Source: Sclerotinia nivalis
Taxonomy: Eukaryota > Ascomycota > Leotiomycetes > Helotiales > Sclerotiniaceae
Length of the DNA: 64,000 nt
Reading direction: 5' to 3'
Assembly: GCA_029531795.1 (NCBI GenBank)
Contig: JAPEIS010000001.1
Span: forward strand, 2,790,001 to 2,854,000
The number at the start of each line of letters is the position of its first letter. Position 1 is the first letter of the stretch. The notes beneath the pieces were generated by a model. That model was not told the origin of the DNA, searched no databases, and worked only from the letters and a program-made list of their open reading frames with translations. Of this stretch, positions 35,801 to 46,408 are shown one piece after another. The position numbers and the translations under genes are program-made.

Positions 35801-36367
35801 GATCTTTCGGAGAATGGATATGGTGTTTCCATTTTGAACGATAGCAAATATGGTTTTGCTACTTCTGGAAATATGATGCGCTTGTCATTGCTTAGAGCTC
35901 CTAAAGCCCCGGATGCACATGCAGATATGGGTCGTCATCACATTCGTTGGGCAATCCTACCCCATCAAGGAGCTCTTGGCTCAACTACTGTTCGTACGGC
36001 ATTCAACTTTAACAACCCACTGAAGGTCTTCAAGGCTTCCAAGGATACTCATGCCAGCGCATTTGAGAGCCCAATCAAACTTACCGGAGATTCATCATTG
36101 ATCCTAGATACTGTTAAGCGCGGTGAAGATGATGAGGATGTCAGTCGTGGTGAATTGATAAAGAGGAAGGGACAAAGTGTTATTTTAAGAATCTATGATA
36201 GTTTGGGTGGAACTAGTAAGGGCACGATTGAGACGACGCTGGATGTGAAGAGGGTTTGGAAGACTAATGTGTTGGAAGATGATGAAGAAGAACTCAAGAT
36301 CAAGGAAGGGAAAGTCGATATTACTTTGAAGCCTTTTGAGGTTGGCACGTTCAGGTTGCAGTTGTAG
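32869..36367 (+). CDS. ams1: GH38 alpha-mannosidase (vacuolar/cytosolic Ams1 type)
   Basis: Six exons: 32869-33020, 33076-33437, 33490-34663, 34714-34924, 34976-35706, 35758-36367; 3240 nt, 1079 aa, all junctions in frame. The GH38 active-site signatures are present: GHCHIDTCWLWPW (zinc ligands His291/Asp293), and WLPDTFGYSSQLPQL with the nucleophile Asp403. A middle helical domain follows (FHDCLPGSSIEMCYDDSDE, also a metal-ligand His), then the long beta-rich C-terminal half. No signal peptide is present (MGGETLPKTELKSS), matching Ams1, which is made in the cytosol and carried to the vacuole by the Cvt/selective autophagy route. The enzyme degrades free oligomannosides released from glycoproteins. 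Length matches yeast Ams1. Confidence 0.95.
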
Positions 36368-36835
36368 GCTTGGATTTGAATTTATGAAGTTATGAGAGAT
36401 AGTAAGGTGGAGAATAAGAATGGGAATGATGGGAGGAATGATCGAAATTGGTAATTGTGCATTATTATAGGCTGTTCTCTTAATATATCAATATCAAGGG
36501 CATTTCACAGATTGTTGAAGGAGTATTCGGTAGAGTTCCTCTTTCGGAGCAATGAGGCGGGATGATTAGTATGTTTACTTTCACCTGCTTGCTTGCCGTG
36601 TAATGAAAAACTCGCTGGATAAAGTGGTAATTGAAATATACATTGAAAACAAGAAACCTTTGGAATGTATTTCATACTTCATATTCATCTAATCTTAACA
36701 TCATATCTTAACAGCATCGCTAGCATATCTCATCAAGTTAACATAATACATAAGAAACGCCATACCCATGAATAGAACCCCTAACTCCCATGCCGCCTCG
36801 TTGTTCACTCATACAAATCAATGCCCATAAATCAT
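36368..36835. terminator. Convergent 3' region, mannosidase / MFS
   Basis: 468 bp between facing stop codons, AT-rich; only 3' UTRs expected. Confidence 0.3.
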
Positions 36836-38498
36836 TTACATCTTACCATGCTCATCATCCCCCAAATCATCCATATGGACCCGCGCCCACGGACTCCTCC
36901 TCCTAAGTCCTCTCCCCCATCTCCCCAACACGTACGGAATAGGCATTAACAAGAGGGCCGCAAATCCCAACACGCTCCCTGCCCAATGCACACCCAGCGC
37001 ATTGAACATCTGTGTCCCAAACAAGGGGAATGTGCCCCCGATCATATTTCGTGCGAAACATACACCGGCTAACGCACTGGCCGCGTATACCTTGTACGTA
37101 TCTTCGATGTACATGAATGTCATTTGGATAATGGTGTAGAAGGACCAGCCGTAGAATACGGATGCGATTATGGGTACGATCCAGTGTATGTGGCCGGGTT
37201 GTGCGGACCACGCAAACCAGAAGAGGGAGATGGGGAAGACGACGGAGCCGACCATGCTGAGTTGGACGCGTGCCTCGGGTATGTTTTTGATGGTTCCGTC
37301 CGCGGCGGTGACTTTGCGGATATAGTATCTCTCTTGCCACATGTGGGTTACGGGTCCGAGGAGGGCGCCGACGCAGACGCCGAGGTTGGCAAGACCGGTT
37401 TGGATGGTATTGAAGCCGTAGCCGTCGGAGAAGACGACGGTGAATGCTCCGTTGAATAGAAATGCTATGCCAAAGAGATATCCGTTGTAGGTGGCTGTGA
37501 ATAGAATGACGGGTTCAGTGAAGAGGAGATGGAATGGGCGAGTGAGAGCTGTAGCGAAAACTTGAGTGGCAGGCTGCGTGCGCATTTCGAGTGGGACGTC
37601 GAGATTTTGGTTTCCCGTTTCTTTGCGCAGACGAGCTGCGCGACGACGCAGGAGCACAGAGTGTCGAGTCTCTTTGAGTGAGACGCACAGAAGCAGGAAA
37701 AATCCGCCAGTGGCTCCGCACATACCCCAAAGAACACCGTGGAGTCCGTGCAACTGTGCGATAAAAGAGAATACGAAGACTCCACTTGCAGATCCTCCAG
37801 CCGACGTTATAGTGTAGATCGCCAAAGGCATACCGGTGTGTTCGTGATGGAACATGTCGGCGATTGTTCCTCCAATGTTCGCTGCGAGTTGTTAGATGAG
37901 GTTTTTGTAATGTGCTGCAGAGTTGGTGTACTTACTAATTGATGCAGAAGCAAAGAATCCCGTGATGAATCTTAGGACTATAAATCCGGGGAGATCGTCC
38001 ACCAATGCAGTGCCCAACAAAAGCAAGGTAGTAATGAAGAAATTGGCAAGGTACACAGGAGTACGTCCATAGTACTCGCTGAGAGGTGCCAAAAGCATAG
38101 GTCCGAATCCCAAACCAAGCACGTAGATAACCAAAGGAAGCGTAGCGACTTCAGCTGAAGTGCCGAATCTTTTCTCGAAATCAGGGATCGCTGGCGAATA
38201 ACCTGAAGCTATCCTGGACAAAAATTGTTAGTAATTTGGATGATCACAAAGGTCTGAGGATTATCTACCATAGGCAACTAAAATTTGCGAATGTCAAAGA
38301 TAGAACAATTGACCATTTTCTCAATGATGTCCAGTTGAGCGGATTTTCGGGGTCGTTTGGGACGAATTCAACTAAATCCGGATCTATCTGTCCATTTCCT
38401 CGAATGTCATCGTGACGAACATTGTTTTCCACCTTTTCGACATCGGTGTCGCCTGGAGTGAAAGGAGAAAAATCACGAATCTCTGTCTGTCGTCCCAT
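36836..38498 (-). CDS. MFS transporter, DHA1 (multidrug/polyamine) type
   Basis: Three exons on minus: 38498-38269, 38213-37936, 37881-36836; 1554 nt, 517 aa. A hydrophilic N-terminus with the DHA1 lead-in PNDPENPLNWTSLRKW is followed by 12 predicted spans. Family motifs include SGYSPAIPDFEKRFG after span 1, LAPLSEYYGRTPVYL (motif A between spans 2 and 3), RFITGFFAS, and MPLAIYTITSAGG. The large loop after span 6 holds ETRHSVLLRRRAARLRK. It is a proton-coupled exporter of drugs or polyamines by family; substrate unknown. A C-rich third exon differs in base composition from the first two, which are AT-balanced. No cluster of biosynthetic genes sits beside it. Confidence 0.9.
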
Positions 38499-40216
38499 GG
38501 CTCTGAATTGCCGATGAGGATAGTGTGCAAATTCGAAATCAGATTACACCAAGCATTTGCCAAGGTGTCAACGGGCATTGGCATTTTATAGGGAAAAACA
38601 TTATTAAGCTATGGAAATTCTCCTAACGTATGAATGTTGTGTGATTCTACGCACGCACTTGATGAAGGGGAATACCAATCGAGAAACGTGAAACCCCACA
38701 GGAGCGGATACTCTGTGCCGGTGGATAAGGAAAACCCCGCCACTTTACGATTTTGTACTCGTGCTGCCAGCCTGCCAGAATTTAGAAAGTACGAAACTCC
38801 GAGCTCTGAATCGGTGTTAAAAAAGAAGAGAAAAACTTGCAAATGGGGCAGTTTGACAAATAAGAACAATTACTCCCTAGCATTAGGAGTTTTATAATCT
38901 TGGCCGCACGAGTATTTTATTATAATTTATTGGCCGCGCAATAAAGTATGGGCTGCTAAACCCACGGGGAACGAGGTGTGGGGGCTACTAAACCCGCGGG
39001 AATCTAGCTTCAAGCATTTGACTAACTAGTCTAAGTAGCCTCAAGCCCATTTTTCTTCAGCCGGTGTGTATCATACACAAATGATTGGTGCGAAAACCTG
39101 CAGTGGTTTTAGAATCGATGCGCGGATGAACACTCATATCCCAATCTCGATGTTGAATGACCTACGACCTACCTAACTTCGTGATGAAATGTGATGAATT
39201 GTTCGTTGTTTTTGCACAGTTCTGTCTGTATCCAGAGAGAATGCGGGACCTATAATTTCTACCATTTCATCCAACATTTGCTCGTCTTAAGAACTCCAAA
39301 GCGGATCAGGGTGAATCTTCAATGAATGGCGAGTCGCGATTGGTCAGTCTAGTTTATCCACCACTAGTCGTAGAACAGTGTAAAATCGAAACCTGAAGAG
39401 TTCGAAAATGCAATTAACATAGAATTTGATAGACCACTTGGTCAAACAAACAGTAAGAACTCCCTACTAGCGAACAAGTAGACCAAAGCTAGCATTCCGA
39501 TATCTAGTTCTAATTGAAATTATAAATGAAATTAAAAGACAAAGCGGATTATTGGATTACATTCAATGCAATGCGACAGTAACATCGGCAACCTTTTTTC
39601 TCGCAGCGGAGAGCCCGGTTTTGAGTCACTTATCAAAAGTTTGGGTAAACACATGACAGCATGCATGCTGCAACCTGGGACCCCACAGAGAGAAAAATTC
39701 CTGATTAGGTATACATGGGCGAAACCTATTCAATGGTATCTTGAAGATTGAAATGGAGAGATGGAGAGGATTTCCACAAAGAGTATGATAGTTCCACTCC
39801 GAATATCAACCGTTTTCAATCCACACATGGACAAGTGAAAAACTCCGTACTGATTCCGGCCACGACATCCATCAAATTTCATGGGGATGTCTTGGGGAAG
39901 CTATCCAGAATCCAACATTCCCACATAACCCACACCGACAGGTTAATTCGAAAGACTGATGCCAAAGTTTAATCGTCATGGAGAGTAGGGATGGGCCATC
40001 GACGGTCAATGATCAATGGTAATCCCACTGTGATAGACAGGGGAAATCATACCCGTATTTGTATTGAATTGTGTGACAAGCGAGAATGAGTTAATATAAT
40101 TCTCTCGTTCGCCTACCACTGTGGGAGCACCCTGAACATGATTGTTAGCATTGAAACTTGTTTTTATGTCATTGTGAACTTCTCTCTCATACAATCGCAC
40201 TAGTTACGTGTCAGTA
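38499..40216. other. Intergenic region with short GC-rich direct repeats
   Basis: About 1.7 kb. Two copies of a GGGCTRCTAAACCCRCGGGAA-like word lie at 38950-38971 and 38982-39002, 450-500 bp upstream of the MFS start. No gene is supported elsewhere. Confidence 0.45.
38950..39002. repeat. Two direct copies of a CCCRCGGG-ended 21-bp word
   Basis: GGGCTGCTAAACCCACGGGGAA and GGGCTACTAAACCCGCGGGAA are spaced 32 bp apart, about three helical turns. Repetition in the MFS upstream region suggests paired transcription-factor sites (a Zn2Cys6 factor would suit CCG/CGG cores), but this is inference. Confidence 0.4.
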
Positions 40217-40560
40217 TTAACATCTACAACCATCGATTGCATGGCGACCTGCTGTGGTTAAACTAGATCCCTCATTATGGATCGTGCAATATTCTCCGTT
40301 ACATATCTTGCATCGCAACTGAGTCTTCTGTATACATTCGTGACACTGTGACGCTATTAGCGAAGAAAACCATAAATCGTTCTCATGTTATCTCACATTG
40401 AGTCCGCAGAAAAAGCAGCTTTTTGAGACGCCGAACTACAAGTTTCCGTTAGTTGATTGTCGTAGAGGTGTAAGAACGTCAAGTTGTCTAAACATCCACA
40501 CGCTTTTGGACATTTAAAGCAACGAGATGCCTTAACAATGAAATGGACAAATGAAAGGAT
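40217..40560 (-). other. Cysteine-rich coding-like segment behind the F-box gene
   Basis: On the minus strand, just past the F-box stop, two stretches have zinc-finger-like character. One encodes RCFKCPKACGCLDN (about 40525-40485). A second encodes SKSCFFCGLN up to a GTGAGA donor, then after a CACAG acceptor CHECIQKTQLRCKICNGEYC and IHNEGSS, with a stop at 40217. The C-x2-C pairs and intron grammar argue for real exons, but the two stretches are in different frames, so the splice path is unresolved. It may be a further 3' part of the F-box gene, a separate small gene, or a decayed domain. Confidence 0.4.
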
Positions 40561-40599
40561 TGTGACTGTATAAGTTGTTACGGTGAAATTGCTTCAACC

Positions 40600-41976
40600 T
40601 CAAATCCCATTGCATCTAGCACAAGGCATCTCGGCATTTACGAGGCAATCTTTAACACAGAGACCCATATATACCTTGATAATTTTCGACTCATCCTCCG
40701 CCACTGAAGAGCTATTGATACTACTGATCGTTCCAGCTCCTTCGTAACAATCCTCACACCACCACTTGTGACAAGTTTCGCAGTACCTGTTTTTTAGACA
40801 ATCCATGCAGCGGACAATCAGCTTTTTTTGAGATGTAGATCCTTCGAATGGTGTTTTTGCAGCCTTGATAGTGGAGGCATGAAGAGGGACGGGGGACAAG
40901 AGTGGAAAAAGGACCATCGGCGATACTCCAAACACTGAGGCATCTTTAGAAACCCCGCAGCTACTACATTCATTTAAAGAACGAGTCGCTACACGCGCAT
41001 CTATGCGATTTTGCGTACGGTTGTACCAAGGGCCAGGGCTGTCACGTGGCAAACTTGCGAAATGACGAGGTCCCTTGCAAGGAAGAGCATCAAAACTGAT
41101 AATCCCTTCACAGTAGGTCATGATATCTGCCCAATCGTTGTGGACGACCTTTGAAAACTCAATCCTACTACCCGGATGCCAATTTTCACCCTCACGTAGC
41201 GTAGTCTCTCCTGTAGCATTTTCGGGTCTTCGATTCCAGTATGCCCCAAGCTGCGCTCCTGAGGACATCATTCCATAGTTGGGTATTGTATCTATAGGTG
41301 CAATGCCAGCAGGATACTTGTTCACATGCGCTCGAGATTTTACAACCTGTGGAACATCCTTGAAACCGAAGATATATAGCCCTTGAAGCCGAGGCGTATT
41401 CTGCGGCCTTGAAGAGCGACATGCATATTTTAGAGCACCCATCAATTTTGCTTCGTTAAGGGTTGGCACTTCGCGGATCGATAGGAGGCGAACATTGTAC
41501 GAGTCGTTCAAAATGATTTCGCTTACCAAATCCGAGGGAACAGAGAGTCCATCCAGTATCAGGGTTTGGACATCAAGGAGTAGATTTCGACTGCGGAGGC
41601 GATTGAAAATACCTCTCAATGGACCGCCATAGAAGCTTTGAAGATGTCAATATACAATCTTCTGAGTTAGGAGTGGCAAAGCGAACTCGTCTTCAGTCAC
41701 ATTTTCATCCAATTGTACATTTCTCCAGATCTGTCCACCGTTGCCAATTAATCCAACGTCGGACTTTACCGACTTGACGTCTGAGAGCTTCAAATAACGG
41801 AAAACATGTGGAGTCTTATAAATGAGTTCTTTAAAAGATTTTGAGGTAGCTCCCAGAGCTAAAAGAGAAGAAACTGGGAGATGCGGTGTGGTTTGGTAAA
41901 GAATCAAAGTATTTGATAGTAATCGTAAGAGAGAGGTTGGCAATTTGTCTTTAGTATGTTGAGATTGGCACTCCAT
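40600..41976 (-). CDS. F-box-type protein with C-terminal cysteine-rich zinc region
   Basis: Two exons on minus, 41976-41687 and 41635-40600; 1326 nt, 441 aa. The 51-bp intron (donor GTTCGC, acceptor AAAG) contains an in-frame TGA and removing it gives ENVTED-DFYGGPLRGIF, which reads smoothly into the next block. The N-terminal 60 residues (LPTSLLRLLSNTLILYQ, LPVSSLLALGATSKSFKELI) resemble a degenerate F-box. The centre has LILDGLSVPSDLVSEIILND and VRLLSIREV, a leucine-rich-repeat-like fold typical of this fungal F-box family. The C-terminus has CSSCG, then CMDCLKNRYCETCHKWWCEDCYEG and CVKDC, likely binding zinc. It probably recruits substrates to an SCF ubiquitin ligase. The gene may extend further 3' (see findings). 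The ATG at 41976 is the first in frame. Confidence 0.72.
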
Positions 41977-42451
41977 TGAATCACCTATTGAGATTAGGAG
42001 CGATGTCCCTTTATGTAGGAAAACCAAAGAACGTTTGGATGGATCTTTCGAATTGCGATGCAATAAGAATAATCAGAAAATTAACCAAAGGAAAAAATGT
42101 GAATGTTATAAATGGAACTCACTTCAAGGTCATTCTATTAATATGTTATTAGTCAGACAATGAAGCTGGTGAAAAAGCCACTGACAGGCCACAATCGCAA
42201 TCGTGATCACGCCACATCTCTTATCGATAAGGAATGTTACATGTTACCGGGATAACATTCAGCATAGAAGGATCCAGCATTATCTGACATATCATACAAT
42301 ACCGGGCCACTTCACAAATTCAGAGTTCTTTTGATATTTGATTTACAACGTAACCAAAAAAACACATTATTTTGCTTATCGAGAATAATCTATTTCAATT
42401 TACTTTACAAAAACCTCGCCATACCAGTTTTCTGCTCTGTCTACGGACAAC
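41977..42451. promoter_or_regulatory. Bidirectional promoter between F-box and UFD1-like genes
   Basis: 475 bp separate two divergent start codons. The region is AT-rich and contains TTATCGATAAGG-type palindromic words near 42221-42233. Both promoters must fit here. Confidence 0.4.
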
Positions 42452-44815
42452 ATGGCGGCGACTCCAGACATCTCTTTGAAATGGTCATCAGTCTATAGAG
42501 TTGCCTCAAAAGACAGCATATCTCTGCCTGGTGATAAAATACTGTTACCGCAGTCTGCTCTGGAACAGCTATTAGCAGCATCTACGATTACGGTCAATTC
42601 TAACAGTCACCCAAGTAATGTCGCATTCGATCCATTCAATCCATATTCTTTAGCAGCAGCTCGTATAGAACAGTCGCAATGGAGAGACACTCAACAGCAA
42701 CTACCTCATCCTCTCACATTTAGGCTCGTCAATTCAAAGAATGGGAATGTGGTACATGCAGGAATCCGAGAGTTCTCCGCAGATGAAGGAGAAGTTGTCC
42801 TGAGCCCATTCTTGCTTGAGGCATTGGGAATCACTGCGCCCACACGAAAACCAACGCCAAGCCCAAACGTCGAGAGCGGGAGAGGATCCCCTGATGCGCC
42901 TATAGACCTTACAGATAACCCTTCGATCGACCTTACGCGCAATGAGACGATAGACCTTACAGATGAAATTGAAGAACCTGCGCAAATCACCGTACATGCG
43001 AAACAACTATCTAAAGGTACATATGTGAGGTTGAGGCCATTGGAAGCTGGGTATAATCCTGAAGATTGGAAATCGTTACTGGAAAGACATTTGCGGGAGA
43101 ATTTCACAACTTTAACAAATGGAGAAATATTGACGGTTCGAGGGTCAAAGTCGGAGGAATTTCGATTTTTGATTGACAAACTCGCGCCTGAAGGAGATGG
43201 GATTTGTGTTGTCGATACCGATTTAGAGGTCGATATAGAAGCTTTGAATGAGGAACAAGCCCGAGAAACCTTGAAGCAAATCATGGCAAAAGCACAAAAA
43301 GCACCAGGAACGGCCCAAGGAAGTTCAATTGGTGGAGAACTAGACCTATGGAAAGCTTCACAAGGACAGATTGCAGAAGGAGATTATGTTGACTATACTT
43401 TACCTTCATGGGATCGATCAAATGACCTTGAGATTGAGCTGTCGCTCGAGGATGATGGCGATGTGGAGATTTTCATTAGCCCTCAATCAGCTCATCAAAG
43501 AGCAAAACCGCGAGAAGATGAGCATGTTTTCGGAGATTTCTCAGATAATAAAACCAAGAGGATCGTCATACAACAATCAAACGTGGAATTAGTTGGAGCT
43601 GATGCAATACTAATTTCCATATACTTCCGAGGGTCTAGAAGTGAGTCATCACAGGCATTACGGAAATATTCTCTTAGAGTAAAATCGCTTGAGAAAGGGG
43701 CAAGCAATGGATCTTCAAGTAACCCAGTTTCGCTCGAAGAAGATACTGAAATGCATGGATCTGATGAGGAGCAATGTAAAAATTGCCATCAATGGGTACC
43801 AAAGCGGACAATGATGCTTCATGAAAACTTCTGTCTTCGTAATAATGCCTCATGCCCTCATTGTAACAACGTGTTTCAGAAAAAATCTCAAGAATGGCAG
43901 GATCATTGGCATTGTCTTTATGATTCTTCCTACGGAAATACACCAGCAAGCAAAACTAAACACGATTGTGTATTTCACGAATCCCGCCAATGTCCCAGCT
44001 GTCCCTACGAAGCAACAAATCTCAGAGATCTTGCTACCCATCGTACGTCTGTATGTCCCGGCAAGATTATTTTATGTCAATTCTGCCATCTCGAAGTCCC
44101 CCAAGAAGGCGACCCCTTCGATCCGTCCCCTGAAAGTCTCATATCTGGGCTTACAGCCCACGAGCTCGCTGATGGAGCTCGAACTACGGAATGTCGCCTT
44201 TGCAGCAGGATCGTTCGACTTCGCGATATGTCCACGCATCTCAAGCACCATGAACTTGAGAAGAACAATCGATTTAAGCCAGCCATATGTAGGAATGCTA
44301 ACTGTGGTAGAACTCTAGAGGGAGTGGGTAAGAACGGGGAAGTAGGAGCAGGTTCGAGGATGGGTCAAGGGCCCGGTAATGATTTGGGTCTTTGTAGCAT
44401 TTGCTTCGGTCCACTATACGCTAGTATGCACGACCCGTTAGGAAAGGCAATGAAGCGTCGTGTGGAACGAAGATACTTGAGCCAAATGATCACGGGATGT
44501 GGCAAGAAATGGTGTACAAATCTTTATTGTAAGACCGCAAAGACCAAAGACGCCAACGGGCCTCAGGTGGCATTAGCGGTAAAAGATGCACTTCCCCTCA
44601 TTCAACCATTGGTAGCCCAAGTTGAGGATAAGACCGAACCAATGTATTTCTGTGTGGATGAAGGAAATCAGAAGAGGAGAAATCTGGCGGAAATGTTGGC
44701 CATGGAGCCAGGAGGTTGGGATCTGGAGTGGTGTGTTGCGGCTTGTGAAGCAGAAGGTCCAAATCTTGATAAGGTCAGGACATGGTTGAGTAATTGGGCT
44801 CCGAGGAAAGCATGA
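42452..44815 (+). CDS. UFD1-domain protein with triple SIM-like array and TRAF-type zinc fingers
   Basis: Single exon, 787 aa. Residues about 20-290 resemble the UFD1 double-psi barrel domain: GDKILLPQSALEQLL, PHPLTFRLVN, VVLSPFLLEALG, and later TYVRLRPLEAGYNPEDWKSLLERHLRENFTTLTNGE. Inserted at 150-171 are three IDLT motifs (Ile151, 159, 167) with flanking acids, the form of SUMO-interaction motifs. The C-terminal half (about 440-660) holds repeated Cys/His units: CKNCHQWVPKRTMMLHENFC, CPHCNNVF, CPSCPYEA, CQFCHLEVP, CRLCSRIV, i.e. TRAF-like zinc fingers. Yeast Ufd1 works with Npl4 and Cdc48 to extract ubiquitylated proteins; this longer zinc-finger form is a filamentous-fungal variant, probably a ubiquitin/SUMO-linked Cdc48 adaptor (inference). 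Confidence 0.88.
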   Translation: MAATPDISLKWSSVYRVASKDSISLPGDKILLPQSALEQLLAASTITVNSNSHPSNVAFDPFNPYSLAAARIEQSQWRDTQQQLPHPLTFRLVNSKNGNVVHAGIREFSADEGEVVLSPFLLEALGITAPTRKPTPSPNVESGRGSPDAPIDLTDNPSIDLTRNETIDLTDEIEEPAQITVHAKQLSKGTYVRLRPLEAGYNPEDWKSLLERHLRENFTTLTNGEILTVRGSKSEEFRFLIDKLAPEGDGICVVDTDLEVDIEALNEEQARETLKQIMAKAQKAPGTAQGSSIGGELDLWKASQGQIAEGDYVDYTLPSWDRSNDLEIELSLEDDGDVEIFISPQSAHQRAKPREDEHVFGDFSDNKTKRIVIQQSNVELVGADAILISIYFRGSRSESSQALRKYSLRVKSLEKGASNGSSSNPVSLEEDTEMHGSDEEQCKNCHQWVPKRTMMLHENFCLRNNASCPHCNNVFQKKSQEWQDHWHCLYDSSYGNTPASKTKHDCVFHESRQCPSCPYEATNLRDLATHRTSVCPGKIILCQFCHLEVPQEGDPFDPSPESLISGLTAHELADGARTTECRLCSRIVRLRDMSTHLKHHELEKNNRFKPAICRNANCGRTLEGVGKNGEVGAGSRMGQGPGNDLGLCSICFGPLYASMHDPLGKAMKRRVERRYLSQMITGCGKKWCTNLYCKTAKTKDANGPQVALAVKDALPLIQPLVAQVEDKTEPMYFCVDEGNQKRRNLAEMLAMEPGGWDLEWCVAACEAEGPNLDKVRTWLSNWAPRKA

Positions 44816-45138
44816 TGGAAGTTAGATTCAGGTAACTTTTAGTATGGTTAGCGGGAATGGAGTATAGCATAGTACTGATTGCATAGGTGAGGAGTTATGG
44901 TGGATGGTGATATGATATGATACCAATTTATAGATCAATCTTATGTATATACATATACATACTTCCCTTTATCTAAATGGATGAATACTCCATCATACAT
45001 TCAACAGTTAGTCAGGCAATGAAAACTGAAAAGTCCCTCCAAGTATCCTTAGTGTTGACCGGATACATTTGAAGGCTTCACAACTCCCAATGCTCTGAAA
45101 ATCTTACATCCACATCCATCTCATCTAACTCCCCCACC
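44816..45138. terminator. Convergent 3' region behind the UFD1-like gene
   Basis: 323 bp, AT-rich (TATATACATATACATAC near 44943-44960). No gene seen. Confidence 0.3.
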
Positions 45139-45600
45139 TCATCTTGACTTCTTCCCCGGCACCAAATGCACCAAGTATCCTCCCAGGCTCACATCACCCT
45201 CTTCAATTCTCACTCCCAACATTACACCTTTAACCGATACATTACTCTTGACTAACACTTCCCTATCAATCAAATACCATTTTCGCTCCCGCGTCTGAGG
45301 AGGACGGAACGTACTTATAGCTTTAAACCAATTGCAATCTACCCAGCGCGCTAGCCGTTCGCCGGTTTCCGGATCTGAGAGATAAGTTGCGCGGACTTTT
45401 TGCTCTACGTTGTTAGGTATATACCTTATTATAAGTTCATCGGATGAATTAGGGTGTATTAAATATTACTTTTCTCTCATGAGCTTCTGCTCCTAATGTA
45501 ATTTCGGCTTCATTTTCAGTATCATAAGTTGGAATCTTTGATACCACGTCTTTTCTTCTGCAAACGCCTATATACACTACGAATTCTACTTTTTTTCATC
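45139..45600 (-). CDS. 3' exons of an unresolved gene, unknown function
   Basis: The last exon is 45402-45139 (88 codons), joined across an intron 45469-45403 (GTAATA...GTAGAG) to an exon ending at 45470 that reads VEFVVYIGVCRRKDVVSK and IPTYDTENEAEITLGAEAHERK. The spliced product continues VRATYLSDPETGERLARWVDCNWFK and ends YLVHLVPGKKSR. Frame continuity and balanced amino-acid use suggest real coding sequence. The 5' part is unclear: an open frame at 46004-45660 (starting MDMKKAFPQMCFEQ) may be its first exon, but the segment between contains a 43-bp tandem duplication that shifts frame and no convincing splice path. I recognise no domain. It may be a living gene with odd 5' structure or a partly decayed one. 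Confidence 0.4.
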
Positions 45601-45644
45601 TTGGTTGCATATCCTAGTATCATGGAGGGTACTTCTTGGGTTGC

Positions 45645-45730
45645 GATTCTTTTCCATGTTTACGACAATAGTTGCCAGTGCTCGCTTGATTCTTTTCCAT
45701 GCTTATGACAACTTTTGCAAGTGCTCGGTT
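45645..45730. repeat. Two diverged tandem copies of a 43-bp unit
   Basis: GATTCTTTTCCATG-TTACGACAATAGTTGCCAGTGCTCG and GATTCTTTTCCATG-TTATGACAACTTTTGCAAGTGCTCG lie head to tail with the same 43-bp period. As 43 is not a multiple of three, the duplication would break a frame crossing it. Confidence 0.75.
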
Positions 45731-46408
45731 GGTGATTTGGTGAATGGATACCACAACTCCAGAGATTCCCGGATCGGAGCTCAAGTCCTACAAAAGCACC
45801 CGAGCTATTAGTTACTATCTCAGCAGTTTTAACAATCTCTTCTCCTAGGCTATAGATTCGCAACACAATAGCTTGATCGCTGACACTGTCTGTACTGCGT
45901 TGTACTTTAATGATGGTGGTTTTCAAATCGGCACATAATACTTGCCGAACCAAGAGTTCCGTGATTCTCTGCTCGAAACACATCTGCGGAAATGCCTTTT
46001 TCATGTCCAAATGTATTCAATGAAGGTTCGGAATCCCGTCTCCGTTCGCACCTTCTTCTCACAGCTGATTGACCAGTCGACGTTTAAGGACGGTGCTGTT
46101 GATACATGGAGCTCGGCTAGAAATGTAACATCATGGGAGACATAACCTTTCAACCGAAATTGGAATGTGCTGAGCAGACATCAAAATAGAAACATCCTCA
46201 AGGTGTTTCCACAAGAAGTGACAATAATCAACAAGGCAACTTCCTCGTGAACTACTCGGCTAAATTGAAATATTACTAACCGCTTATCGTCATATTACAA
46301 GCCCCTCATTCTCAAGCTCAAACTAAGAAGCTATTCTTCTCCAGTATGGCACAAAAACACACAAGTTCGGAGCTTCAAGTAAAGAACAATTGAGTTGGCG
46401 TGCAGCTC

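Noticed and set aside
41642..41690. F-box gene as a pseudogene because of the TGA between two same-frame segments
   Set aside because: A 51-bp GT-AG intron removes the TGA and restores a smooth DFYGGPLRG junction.
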